Source of the DNA: CAVTTH01 sp963737545
GTDB lineage: Bacteria; Verrucomicrobiota; Verrucomicrobiia; Chthoniobacterales; UBA10450
Reading direction: 5' to 3'
NCBI GenBank assembly: GCA_963737545.1
Contig: CAVTTH010000003.1
Location: forward strand, 372,001-436,000
Length of the DNA stretch: 64,000 bases
Part shown: positions 1 through 8,754 of the stretch, piece after piece
Numbering within the stretch: the first letter of the stretch is position 1
How the letters are laid out: each line of letters opens with the position of its first letter
The notes under the pieces: generated by a model
Database searches by the model: none
What the model saw: only the letters and a program-made list of their open reading frames with translations
What the model was told of the DNA's origin: nothing
Translations under genes and position numbers: made by a program

Positions 1-73
1 TCGTCCGTTTGAGCGTGTTTAAAATTTCCAGCCGCTGGGTACGGCCGATTTCAGAGAGCAGTTTTTGGTTCAA
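1..73 (-). CDS. Partial helix-turn-helix transcriptional regulator (N-terminus only)
   Basis: The reverse strand from a TTG codon at 73 reads 24 codons to the window edge, beginning LNQKLLSEIGRTQRLEILN. An AAGGA ribosome-binding site lies five bases upstream of the TTG. The opening, with a short helix and then R-x-x-I-L-x-x-L-K, resembles winged-helix regulators of the ArsR/DeoR type. It would be the last gene of the minus-strand run ygfZ-regulator. Only the first 24 residues are visible, so family and function are inferred. Confidence 0.4.
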   Translation of the reverse strand, partial: MNQKLLSEIGRTQRLEILNTLKRT

Positions 74-180
74 TCGATTCCTTGTTGCGCCGACTCTAGA
101 TGACTTTCCGCGTCAAATTCAATACAAAACGACGCAACGTTAACCGGGAAAACAAATTACGGCTTTTGGGGGCTTTGACA

Positions 181-1098
181 TCAAACGAATGGCAGGGAAA
201 CCACCTCCGCGACGACCGGTTCCGCGGCAGGCGCGCCTTCCGGAGGAACGACGTGGTGCCGGCTGCCGGGCGAATTGAAGCCGCGTTTCACAAACCCCAA
301 AGCGATCTGCCGATTCAATCTCGCGCTCCAAACCGCACTCGTAATCCAACCCGACTCTTTTCTTCCGTCTGGTTCGCTCAATTTGGCGCCGGCAACGAGT
401 GGCCTGCCGTCGCACGAAAGCAGGCCACACAAACGCTTGTTCGTCTGCCCAGACATCTTGATCCGCGAAATTACTTCCTGTCCGATGTAGCAACCTTTGT
501 CATAATCGATGCAGCGCTCTTCGAGATTGGCTTCAATCGGAATAATTTCTTCGGTCAGTTCTCGTCCCCAGCGCGGAATCCCAAATTCGATTCTGAGAAT
601 CTCCGCCTGCTCCTCCGATTGCAGTGGAAACTCCGTCGACAATGCATGTTTGGCGCGCTCATGGCGCTGGCTGTTTACCCAGATGTCCCATCCGGCGACC
701 GCAAATCTGCGAGTTTGCCGCATTCTCGATTCCTCCGGCAGAGACGGCTTGCCCGGCGCCAGGACATGGAAGAGTGAGAATTGATCGGTCACGTCGACGA
801 TCTCGACATCATCGGCAATCAGGTAACGCTCAAGGCGCGCCGGCAGGGTTTCGCGAAGGGTCGGATCAGTATCGAGAAAAAAAGCATCTGGCGTGGCCGA
901 AAAAAACAGATGCGCGTTGATCTTGCCCTTTGCGCTCAAGACGCAAGCTTCGACGGCGTCCGTTTCGTTTGCCTTCCTCGCGTCGTTCGTGATTTGACCG
1001 TTGAGAAATCGCAGGCGATCGGCGCCAGTCACGCGGAATTTGGCGCGCACCGAGAGATCAAACAACGCGGGATCTTCAGGATGCAAATCACCCTTCAT
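181..1098 (-). CDS. ygfZ: Folate-binding protein YgfZ (GcvT-like)
   Basis: The 305-residue protein belongs to the aminomethyltransferase-like YgfZ family, which binds tetrahydrofolate and supports iron-sulfur cluster assembly or repair. The diagnostic K-G-C-Y-I-G-Q-E-V motif with its conserved cysteine lies near residue 200. The N-terminal half carries the GcvT-type FLNGQITND segment. Length fits the family. It sits 24 bp downstream of the oxidoreductase gene on the same strand and may be co-transcribed with it. Confidence 0.88.
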   Translation of the reverse strand: MKGDLHPEDPALFDLSVRAKFRVTGADRLRFLNGQITNDARKANETDAVEACVLSAKGKINAHLFFSATPDAFFLDTDPTLRETLPARLERYLIADDVEIVDVTDQFSLFHVLAPGKPSLPEESRMRQTRRFAVAGWDIWVNSQRHERAKHALSTEFPLQSEEQAEILRIEFGIPRWGRELTEEIIPIEANLEERCIDYDKGCYIGQEVISRIKMSGQTNKRLCGLLSCDGRPLVAGAKLSEPDGRKESGWITSAVWSARLNRQIALGFVKRGFNSPGSRHHVVPPEGAPAAEPVVAEVVSLPFV

Positions 1099-1122
1099 TC
1101 CCAGCCGGCGCTTCCGCGACGC

Positions 1123-2364
1123 TCACTCGCCGCCGCCGTTGCGTCCGATCAAACGACTCCAAACGCTGCGGCGTCCTTCGGGTTCCTCTTTCGCCGCAGA
1201 AGTTTCCGCGGCGGGTGCATCGGTCACGTTCGGTTCCTGGGGCAAATCCTCTACTGGCGGCTCTTCGGCAATCGCAGCCATCTCTGATTCCATCGACATT
1301 TCCTGCACCGGCGCCTGCGATTCCTCGACAGCTGCCTCAGGGTTTTCGCTCTCCGGAACCTCAGAGGCCTGTTCGTAACTTTGGGATGCCGCCTGCTCGG
1401 CGGCTGATGCTGCGACTTCCATCTCCGCCGATGGAAGATCGTCGCCCGTCATCATTTCAGGCATCAGATCAGTCTGCACAGGTGATTCCCATTGCACGCC
1501 GAAAGAAATTCCATCTGGAAGATACCGATGGGCGACCGAGGAATAATCATCATCGGCGCGGCCTTTCTTCATTTCGTCGAGAAGAGCATCTCGCGCGGCT
1601 TCATTTATCGTTAGATTGAGATCGAGAGCGCGCGCGATTCTTCCCGCCAGCTGCACGTCTTTCAGCATGTGTTTGACGGAGAAGTGCGGCTCGTAGTCTC
1701 CCTCCATTATCTTGGGAAGCTTCATCGCCAGCGTCGCCGATTGCGCGGCGTTGTTCCGAAAAGCAGCGAGAAGCTTCTCCGGAGCAATTCCCGACTTTGC
1801 CACCAAGGCGAGCGCTTCCGCGCCAGCTTGCACCGTGGCCGCGGTGACAATATTTGTCGCGAGCTTGATCGTGGTCGCCTGCCCGATTTCGCCGATCTCG
1901 ACGATTTCCTTGCTGCTGGCCTCCAGAAATTTCCGGACTTGTTCGAGCGCTCCATCATCGCCCGCGACGTAGTAAACAAGCTCTCCTTTTTCCGCCGCCC
2001 CTTTGCTGCCCGTGAACGGGGCGTCCAGGAACCGCGCGCCCCGGCGTTGCACATGCGCTGCCGCCATCCGAATGGTCTCGGGCGCGACGGTACAGTGCGC
2101 CGCGATGATGTGATGCGCCGTCAACCTCGGCCCCAGTTGCCGGACCACGTCCAGCAGCGCTTCATCATCGGCGACAAAAATCTGCACGAAATCACAAAGC
2201 TCGGCGACGGCCGCCGGAGAACCGAGAAAGTTCGGCACTGGCCGCGGCGTCCGGTTCCAGACGAAGACATGAAACCCGTGTTTGCGCAGGTTCTCCGCCA
2301 CGCGCTGGCCAATAATACCCAGGCCGATGAGACCGACATTTTTGTTGCTACGGCGGGACATCAT
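1123..2364 (-). CDS. NAD(P)-dependent oxidoreductase, 3-hydroxyisobutyrate dehydrogenase family, with acidic C-terminal tail
   Basis: Residues about 8-290 form a beta-hydroxyacid dehydrogenase. A Rossmann motif V-G-L-I-G-L-G-I-I-G opens the protein, followed by the substrate-site segment DAPFTGSKGAA and the catalytic-lysine segment IKLATNIVTA. The family reduces or oxidises 3-hydroxy acids or short aldehyde acids; the substrate cannot be read here. Unusually, about 120 further residues rich in Glu, Pro and Ala follow the catalytic domain, end in basic residues and look disordered. The family normally stops near 290-300 residues. Confidence 0.85.
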   Translation of the reverse strand: MMSRRSNKNVGLIGLGIIGQRVAENLRKHGFHVFVWNRTPRPVPNFLGSPAAVAELCDFVQIFVADDEALLDVVRQLGPRLTAHHIIAAHCTVAPETIRMAAAHVQRRGARFLDAPFTGSKGAAEKGELVYYVAGDDGALEQVRKFLEASSKEIVEIGEIGQATTIKLATNIVTAATVQAGAEALALVAKSGIAPEKLLAAFRNNAAQSATLAMKLPKIMEGDYEPHFSVKHMLKDVQLAGRIARALDLNLTINEAARDALLDEMKKGRADDDYSSVAHRYLPDGISFGVQWESPVQTDLMPEMMTGDDLPSAEMEVAASAAEQAASQSYEQASEVPESENPEAAVEESQAPVQEMSMESEMAAIAEEPPVEDLPQEPNVTDAPAAETSAAKEEPEGRRSVWSRLIGRNGGGE

Positions 2365-2442
2365 AAATCAATCGAGAGAACGACATCTTAAGGTCGCCAA
2401 TGACGCAAGCTGAATTCAAACCGACGGATTAGCAACGCCTAA

Positions 2443-3444
2443 CTAGCGCCAATCTGCAAAATATTTGGCCTCACGGATTAGTCTGGCGCTCAATTCGCCA
2501 GTCAGGACACGACGCTGCTCGTTTCGCAGGATGCCCATGATTTCGGCGCGAGCCTCTTCGAAGGAAATCGTGCGAGCAGGTTCGATGGCGGTCAGCTGAA
2601 TGATGTGGAAGCCGAGATGTGAACGAATCGGCTTGCTCACCTCACCAACCCGCAAGGTCGTCACCGCCGCGAGGAATTCCGGAAGCATGCGCGACGAGGT
2701 GAAAAATCCGAGATCGCCGCCACGCCTCCTGGTCGCCTCATCTTCCGAGGCCTCGGCTACAAGGTCAGAAAACTCTTCTCCCTGCTCGAGTCGTCGGGAG
2801 AGGAGATGCAATCAGGAGCCGCTTCGTCTCGACATCTTCCGCCGGCGTTTCCGGCGGCGCCGCCAGAAAAAGATGACTGGCCCGATAACGCAGCGGCAAA
2901 GCGAAAGCGTCGCGATGGGTGCGATAAAACTGACGGCATTCTTCTTCAGTGACGGCGATCTGACTGGCGAGCTGCTTCTCGATCCATTCTCTCGCTTTCA
3001 AATTATCGATGAGTTCCGTCCGCAGTGATTCTCTCGGAAAAGCCATGCGTTTCGCATCCGATCGACGAAAATCCGCTCGTTCCCAAACTGCGAACGCAAA
3101 AGGTCGCGCTCCCTCGAGACGCTGGAGGCGGCGACGCTCTCCTCGTGCGAGAAAGGGCGTAACGCGACATCAATCACCAGGCGATTGGATGCGCTCTTGG
3201 TCTCTTCCGTTGTCGATCGTCGGTCGTTCGGTAATCCGGAAGCATAACGATCAGCCTCCAGTTCGCGATGCAGATCACTATCGTAGACGCCGATCCCGCG
3301 GACGAGGGCGATCAAACGTCCGCGTCCAAAGACTCGTCCGATCAAATCACGGCAGGTCGAGGACCTGAAGATCAGTTCGCTTGCCGTGACGCCCGCCAGG
3401 CAAACCAAAATCACAAACACGATTATTCTCCGTGACCGCCTCAT
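2443..3444 (-). pseudogene. PpiC/SurA-type peptidylprolyl isomerase, interrupted by two compensating frameshifts
   Basis: Three overlapping reading frames together make one protein of about 333 residues. Residues 1-135 (from 3444) start with a membrane anchor or signal sequence and end in FGNERIFVDRM. Around 3030-3045 the homologous reading moves to a second frame (ESLRTELIDNLKAREWIEKQL, then RYRASHLFLAAPP). Around 2800-2812 it returns to the first frame (SRRLEQGEEFSDLV, GGDLGFFTSSRMLPEF, SHLGFHIIQLT). The last pieces are a classic PpiC parvulin domain, so the second break lies inside it. The start overlaps the upstream stop by ATGA, which suggests translational coupling. The breaks may be sequencing indels or a real pseudogene. 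Confidence 0.75.
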
Positions 3445-4358
3445 TTGAACGCGAATTCAGTTAGATAATAAACCGTCACCGAAGCGACGATCTGCAAACT
3501 TTCCGCGCTGATCTTGTCCATCGTATCCCCGGCGGTGTGCCACGGAGGATATTCAAAATCGATCAGATCAATCGTCGGAATTCCCGCCGCATTCAAAGGC
3601 GTGTGATCGTCGGTAACGTCAGAAACAAAATAGGTAAAATGTTCACGCAGCTTCAACGCGTCGGCGGAAGCGAAGATATCGCGTGTCAACTGCTCCGGCG
3701 AATCCGGCGAGAGCGTGATCCGGAGAGAGCGGTCGCCAATCATGTCCCACAAAATGCCACCGCGAAACTGCTCTTTCGACAAAAGATGCGCGGCAAAATA
3801 GCGGCTCCCGTAAAGCCCATCCGTGGCGCTAAAATTCTCGTAGGCTTCCTCCCCATCAAAAAAGACAAGCTGGATTTTCGCCGCCAGCGCCGGACGAAGT
3901 GCGAGCACGCGCGCGAGTTCGATCAACGCGCCCGTGCTCGAGCCGCCGTCATTCGCTCCCACGAACTGGAATAAATCGAAGGTTTTCGTGTCGTAGTGCG
4001 AACAGACCAGGAACGAGGCTTTTGGTTGTCCGCCGAAGTTCGCGATCAAATTCACAAATCTGATTTTGCCGCGCGGCGTGTCATCGGTGAACTCCTGCCG
4101 CGCAACCGACCATCCGAATTGCTCCAGTTGTTTGACAATATAATCGCGCGATTTCTCGATCGCTTCCGATGCGGGCGGACGCGGACCGAAGTCCACCAGA
4201 TGCTGGACATGTTCGAACGCCTTCTGGCCGGAGAATTCCTCCCACAGTTTGGCGTTCGACGCACTTTCAGCCCGCTGATCTTTGCAGGCGGCCAGACCCC
4301 CGATCAGCGCCACCGCGAAAAGGACGAAACGTTGCGCAGTCATTAAACTACGTCGCAT
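3441..4358 (-). CDS. M28-family zinc peptidase, glutaminyl-peptide cyclotransferase-like lipoprotein
   Basis: The protein opens with a basic n-region, a hydrophobic stretch and a lipobox G-G-L-A-A-C, so it is probably a lipoprotein. The M28 fold is marked by SHYDTK, GANDGGSS, FFDGEEA and DDHTPLN, which supply the zinc ligands and catalytic acid. The arrangement matches the glutaminyl cyclase branch of M28, whose members cyclise N-terminal Gln or act as aminopeptidases. The ATG at 4358 was preferred to a TTG at 4379; another ATG at 4343 is equally possible. The gene lies directly downstream of parB on the same strand. Confidence 0.82.
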   Translation of the reverse strand: MRRSLMTAQRFVLFAVALIGGLAACKDQRAESASNAKLWEEFSGQKAFEHVQHLVDFGPRPPASEAIEKSRDYIVKQLEQFGWSVARQEFTDDTPRGKIRFVNLIANFGGQPKASFLVCSHYDTKTFDLFQFVGANDGGSSTGALIELARVLALRPALAAKIQLVFFDGEEAYENFSATDGLYGSRYFAAHLLSKEQFRGGILWDMIGDRSLRITLSPDSPEQLTRDIFASADALKLREHFTYFVSDVTDDHTPLNAAGIPTIDLIDFEYPPWHTAGDTMDKISAESLQIVASVTVYYLTEFAFK

Positions 4359-4375
4359 CCGACGAGATCGCCTGC

Positions 4376-5263
4376 TCAAGTCTCGCTCGGCGGCAACCCG
4401 AGCGCCGAGAGGATGCGCTGCAAATCATCGTCGCCGTAGTACTCGATCTCGATCCGGCCGCGATCGGCGCCGTGATGAATCGTCACCTGCGTGCTGAGAT
4501 ATTCGCGCAACCGATTTTCCACATCGGCCATCGTCGCCGAGCTGGCCGTGATCGCAGCGATTCGCCGCTTTCGACGCGCGCGCAGGTTGCCGAGCTGCCT
4601 CGCCACCAGCCGCTCCGTCGCTCGCACCGTGGCGCTGCGACGAAGAACTGTCTCCGCCACGAGCAGCTGTTCTTCCGGCGTCTTCAGGGCCAGCAACACC
4701 TTCGCGTGGCCGACCGAGAGCAAGTTCTGCGTCAACCACACCTGCACTTGATGATGCAAATCGAGCAATCGCATCGAATTGGCCACGGCGGCGCGACTCC
4801 GGCCGACTTTCTGCGCGATGTCCTCCTGGCGCATCCCGAATTCTCCGGCCAGTCGCGCGTAAGCTTGCGCTTCCTCGATCGGATTCAGATCCGCGCGCTG
4901 CAAATTTTCGATCAATGAAAGTTCGATCACTTCGAGATCGCTCGCGTGCCGGACGATCACCGGCACCTGCGTCAGGCCGGCTTCCTGCGCCGCACGCCAC
5001 CGGCGCTCGCCCGCGATCAGCTCGTAGCGTCCATCCACCTGGCGAACGATCAACGGCTGGATGACTCCGTGCTGGCGAATGGAATCGACCAGTTCTTGCA
5101 ACGCGCCGCGCTCAAATTCTTTCCGTGGTTGCAGCGGACTTGGAACGATATCGGTCAGATCGCTTTGGTGAACTTTCTCGCCCGGCTGCGGATCAAACCG
5201 GGCAGGCGCGGGACGCGCACTGATGAGCGCGCCGAGACCTTTACCGAGAACCGATTTTGCCAT
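4376..5263 (-). CDS. parB: Chromosome-partitioning protein ParB (Spo0J family)
   Basis: From the ATG at 5263 the protein opens with K-G-L-G-A-L-I, the conserved ParB N-terminus, which is why this start was chosen over the longer open frame. The ParB/Srx CTPase region follows (PLQPRKEF, GVIQPLIVR, ELIAGERRWRAA), then the HTH region (REDIAQKVGRSRAAVANSMRLL) and a C-terminal dimerisation segment. ParB loads on parS sites and clamps DNA for chromosome segregation. No parA lies next to it and I found no obvious parS consensus nearby. It heads the minus-strand run. Confidence 0.93.
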   Translation of the reverse strand: MAKSVLGKGLGALISARPAPARFDPQPGEKVHQSDLTDIVPSPLQPRKEFERGALQELVDSIRQHGVIQPLIVRQVDGRYELIAGERRWRAAQEAGLTQVPVIVRHASDLEVIELSLIENLQRADLNPIEEAQAYARLAGEFGMRQEDIAQKVGRSRAAVANSMRLLDLHHQVQVWLTQNLLSVGHAKVLLALKTPEEQLLVAETVLRRSATVRATERLVARQLGNLRARRKRRIAAITASSATMADVENRLREYLSTQVTIHHGADRGRIEIEYYGDDDLQRILSALGLPPSET

Positions 5264-5373
5264 GTGCTTGGAGGCTACGGGAAGCAGCCGCTCCACGCAA
5301 CATTGGTCCGACAATTGGCGGCGCTCGTTACAAACAATTGACACCGCGACAGCAAACTCACAGGCTCGGGGGA

Positions 5374-6267
5374 ATGCGCACCATACTACTCTGTTCCCTT
5401 CTCTTGTTCCCGCTGTCGCTTCGCGGCGCGCCTCCAAATTTGCCGCCCGAAAACGAACTAAAATCGCTCGCGCTTAATACGCTCCTCGCTTTTAACAAAG
5501 CGGCGCAGGAGAAAAACTTTGCCAGCTTCTACAAGGATCAAACTTCATCGATTTTCCAAGAGCAGGTTTCTTTGGAGAAATTCTCCGAAAACTTCCATCC
5601 GTTTGTTGAGCAAGGAAATGACATTGCCGGCATCGCGAAGGTAGAACCGGTCTTCGAGGACAAACCGTCGATAGATAAAGACGGCGTTCTGACTCTGAAA
5701 GGTAATTTCCCGACGAAGCCGAGCGAGGTTTCGTTCCGGCTACGCTATCTCAACGAGAAATCGGCTTGGAAACTGGTGGGTATGAATGTCCAGGCTGGGC
5801 CGGGTGAAGGTGGGCCCAGTGAAGGTGGGGCAGCGAAGGTGCCGGACGACAAGGAACTGAAGGCGCTCGTTCTCGACTCGCTGCTCGCGTTTAACGACGC
5901 CGTTCAACTGGAGAGCTTCGAGAATTTTTATTCCGGGATTGCAAAGATCTGGCAGGAGCAAACGAGCGCGGAAAAATTGCAGGAAAGCTTCCAGAGCTAC
6001 ATCGACACAGAGATTGACATCGGACCGATCGCCAAGGTGGAGCCGATCTTCGAAGGTCAGCCGGCAATCGATAATGACGGCGTTCTTGTGGTCAAAGGCT
6101 CTTACCCGACGAAACCAAGCAAGGTTTCGTTTCAGTTAAAATACATCCAGGAGGACGCGGCCTGGAAACTGGTGGGCATCAACGTCAACGTTCCCAAGAG
6201 TCCGGGCGCGGCACCCAAAAAAGATGACGATGAAGACGACCAGGCGGATGACAAAGACAAAGATTAG
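5374..6267 (+). CDS. Secreted protein with two tandem copies of a DUF-like domain
   Basis: Starting at the ATG at 5374 the protein has a signal peptide (MRTILLCSLLLFPLSLRG). Two homologous blocks of about 115 residues follow, at roughly 25-140 and 155-270. Each runs E-L-K-x-L-x-L-x-x-L-L-A-F-N, then I-A-K-V-E-P, then F/Y-P-T-K-P-S and ends A-W-K-L-V-G. A Gly-rich linker separates them and a very acidic Asp/Lys tail closes the protein. The layout is reminiscent of small NTF2-like or DUF4864-type secreted domains, but I do not recognise the family with certainty. It diverges from parB. Confidence 0.75.
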   Translation: MRTILLCSLLLFPLSLRGAPPNLPPENELKSLALNTLLAFNKAAQEKNFASFYKDQTSSIFQEQVSLEKFSENFHPFVEQGNDIAGIAKVEPVFEDKPSIDKDGVLTLKGNFPTKPSEVSFRLRYLNEKSAWKLVGMNVQAGPGEGGPSEGGAAKVPDDKELKALVLDSLLAFNDAVQLESFENFYSGIAKIWQEQTSAEKLQESFQSYIDTEIDIGPIAKVEPIFEGQPAIDNDGVLVVKGSYPTKPSKVSFQLKYIQEDAAWKLVGINVNVPKSPGAAPKKDDDEDDQADDKDKD

Positions 6268-6351
6268 GGATCATCGCTCAAGCGGCGTCTTTCTTGTCTT
6301 CTGAAGCGCGTTCGAAATCGCGGCGCAGCGACCGGATTGCAGTCGTCTGGC

Positions 6352-6861
6352 TCAAGAATTAGTTTCTTCCGAGCGCGGCTGGAGAAGAACGAGCCGGACG
6401 AACTGGAGCATCGCGGCCATCAGATGCACGAAGATCGCGGCAAAGAATGGCCAAAACCAGTTTAGCACCGCGACGTTGCAAAGCTGGAGCAAGAGAACCG
6501 ACATCCCGATCGCAAACAAAGGATAGAACACGATTTTGCTGATGCCTTTGAATTCGCCGGCGGTAAAATTGCGGACGGTCAGGAAATTGCCGATTGCGAA
6601 CGGCGCTTGAAAAAGCGCGCCAAACCCACTGCACCATCGCCAGATCGATTCCGGCGGCGGTTTCATCGTCAGCAGAAACATTCCAAAAAGAGCGTAGGCG
6701 AGCGGGAAGATGGAATTGTTCAGCAACAACCGAAGCCGAAACCTGTCCACCCGCGACCATTGATGCACCGAATCGGGTCGAAAAACGACAACTATCCCGG
6801 CAAAACCCGCCAGAGTCACCGCCACCTGCGCCGCGATGCCGAGAGCTTCATCCGGTTGCAT
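6352..6861 (-). CDS. Four-helix membrane protein of unknown function
   Basis: The 169-residue protein has about four hydrophobic segments. Its N-terminus (MQPDEALGIAAQVAVTLAGF) is of a type seen in small uncharacterised integral membrane proteins of soil bacteria. No catalytic motif is visible. It stands alone between the duplicated-domain secreted protein and a repeat-rich intergenic tract. Confidence 0.65.
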   Translation of the reverse strand: MQPDEALGIAAQVAVTLAGFAGIVVVFRPDSVHQWSRVDRFRLRLLLNNSIFPLAYALFGMFLLTMKPPPESIWRWCSGFGALFQAPFAIGNFLTVRNFTAGEFKGISKIVFYPLFAIGMSVLLLQLCNVAVLNWFWPFFAAIFVHLMAAMLQFVRLVLLQPRSEETNS

Positions 6862-6951
6862 TCAGCGCGATTAAACTGGAACCAGCGCAGTAAATCAAAC
6901 TTTCAGGTATCAGACCTCATGATTCCTTTTGATCGACGGCAATTTTTCCAC

Positions 6952-7372
6952 TGTAGCGGCGGTCTCTAACCGTCGCTTTTTAAATTCGAGCCATGTGAAT
7001 GCGATATACGTGAGTCACGTATATCGCCTGCTCTGCTAACTGGGTTTTGAGGTTGGTGGCAGTTGAACCCGTTCGCCGTTTTATCTCGCTTACTCCAAGT
7101 TGTCACTTAACCCTTCCATGTCGCTCAACCCGTTCGCGCTGTTCCGCAGCCTCGATGTCAGGGGATGGAAAGTTTGACATGAACCGTCCGAGAAGCTCCT
7201 GGCTTGATGGGAATAGATACAGGTTTGATCTATTTGCCGTCATGCGTTGATGCATTGAAGACGAGCGGTCTCGTCGATTGCTTGGCGCCGACTTCCATTG
7301 TAGCGGCGGTCTGTGACCGTCGCTTCCTGGATTCCAGCCATCCGAATGTGATATATGTGAGTCACGTATATC
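6952..7372. repeat. Two copies of a composite REP-like palindromic repeat in a gene-free tract
   Basis: From 6862 to 7522 I see no convincing gene. Two related units of about 75-110 bp lie at 6952-7025 and 7299-7372. Each begins with a hairpin of the type TGTAGCGGCGGTC / GACCGTCGC. Exactly 51 bases later comes a near-perfect palindrome with half-site GATATACGTGA around a central G, at 7003-7025 and 7350-7372 (the second has one change, ATATGT). The constant order and spacing show one mobile or amplified unit. It could form paired hairpins in RNA or DNA. Confidence 0.8.
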
Positions 7373-7522
7373 GCCCCACCGCGAGTTGGGGACTTGAGGT
7401 CGATGCAAATTGTTTGTCTTCGAGGCACTGGTCTTGCACAAAGACAGTTGGAAGCGCGATCCGGTCCGCTTGCTCATTAAGCCAAAGACCAGGACGATAT
7501 CGCCTCTCTCGTGAAGCTTGAA

Positions 7523-8165
7523 ATGTCCGCTCGCTCGGGCATCCTCTCGCGCATGAGCCTGCGCGGCGGAGAACATCCAAGATCGTTTCTCAACCTGTGC
7601 ATCGAAGTCGCGCTCATAACCGCCGGCGTTTTTCTCGCTCTCTGGGCGAACGGCTGGCACGAGGAGCGAGCATCGCGCCCAGGGCCAGGCCGCTCTGCGC
7701 AACTTTGCCGGCGAAATGGAAGCGAATCGTGAAGCCACGCAACGCAACCGCCAATATCACGAAACTCTCGCACGCGAGCTGCACGAATTTCTCACGAGCA
7801 AAGAACCACCGAGCGAAGATCGCTTATCCAAGAGCGTCCATTTCGAAGGGATGCGCCCGGTGACCTTCGAACATACCGCGTGGGATCTCGCGTTAGCCAC
7901 GCAAGCCTTGTCCTACATCAAGCCGGACTTGGCTTTCGACATCTCCAAGGTTTACACCGAGCAAAATGGTCTTCAAAAATTGCAGGACAGCTTCCTCGCT
8001 TCCGCGTTTACGCCGGCCAGCCTTTCGGCCGACAACGTCAAAGGTCTGGCCACCGCCATGGAGTTCTACCTCATCGACGTGAACCTGAAGGAGCCGGCGA
8101 TGGTGAGCCGCTACGAGGAAATCATCCCCGCAGTAAAGCGCGCCCTTGCCGGCGACGCCCGCTAG
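7523..8165 (+). pseudogene. Small membrane-anchored protein, interrupted by one frameshift
   Basis: The first frame (ATG 7523; a GTG at 7511 is also possible) encodes a membrane anchor (IEVALITAGVFLALWANGWHEE) and then runs into low-complexity residues. The second frame picks up at about 7670 as EHRAQGQAALRNFAGEM and continues with a soluble alpha-helical domain to 8165. Joined, they make a coherent protein of about 214 residues with one N-terminal transmembrane helix. The break lies at GAGGAGCGAGCATC (around 7662-7676). Function is unknown. It may be a sequencing indel or genuine decay in a repeat-rich region. Confidence 0.65.
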
Positions 8166-8186
8166 CTTTCCGCCGTGCAAATTAAC

Positions 8187-8204
8187 TGACCGCTTGAAGC
8201 GGTC
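8187..8204. repeat. Palindromic hairpin, GACCGCTT / AAGCGGTC family
   Basis: This short hairpin lies just after the frameshifted membrane gene. Related copies occur at 8307-8327, 8530-8550 and 9981-10001. The arms read TGACCGCTT and AAGCGGTC. This copy has no clear T-tract, so it is more likely one of the dispersed REP-type elements than a terminator. Confidence 0.65.
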
Positions 8205-8223
8205 GGTTTCAAACAAAGCTGAA

Positions 8224-8652
8224 GAGGCGTCTGAATGGATATACGTGAGTCACGTATATCCCCAAGCGCAAGTCGGGTTCCTTGTGTCCTTCGCGGTGGT
8301 TTTAACTTGACCGCTTAAAACGGTCAAATTCTTGAAGAAGCTTGGGTTTTTTCGTGGCGACTGTAGCCACCACTTGTGAGAGGCGTTCTTCGAGTTCGGC
8401 TGTAGCGGCGGTCTCTGACCGTCGACGCATCGGATTTCGGCGCTGAGAGGCGTCTGAATGGATATACGTGAGTCACGTATATCCCCAAGCGCAAGTCGGG
8501 TTTCTTGCGTCCTTCGCGGTGATTTTAACTTGACCGCTTAAAACGGTCAAATTCTTGAAGCAGCTTGGATTTTTTTTCGTGGCGACTGTAGCCGCCACTT
8601 GTGAGAGGTGCTCTTCGAGTTCGGCTGTAGCGGCGATCTCTGACGTCGACAG
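8224..8652. repeat. 223-bp tandem duplication of composite palindromic repeats
   Basis: The block 8224-8446 is repeated almost exactly at 8447 to about 8652. Each unit contains the GATATACGTGA palindrome (8238-8260 and 8461-8483), the TTGACCGCTT hairpin (8307-8327 and 8530-8550) and the TGTAGCGGCGGTC hairpin (8401-8424 and 8626-8648). There is no convincing gene from 8166 to 8754. The second unit has a few substitutions and a deletion near its end, so the duplication is not brand new. Confidence 0.85.
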
Positions 8653-8754
8653 GTCGTGTCCTAAGCCAAAAACAAAGTGCGAAATCACGACGCGACCCGT
8701 CGAACACTCTTCCTTGTCAGGCATCTCTGGACCAACTAAAACCCGGGGAGACCT

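Noticed and set aside
7103..7747. 214-residue minus-strand open frame
   Set aside because: It spans two repeat hairpins and part of the frameshifted plus-strand gene, is rich in Arg/Ser/Pro and shows no domain.
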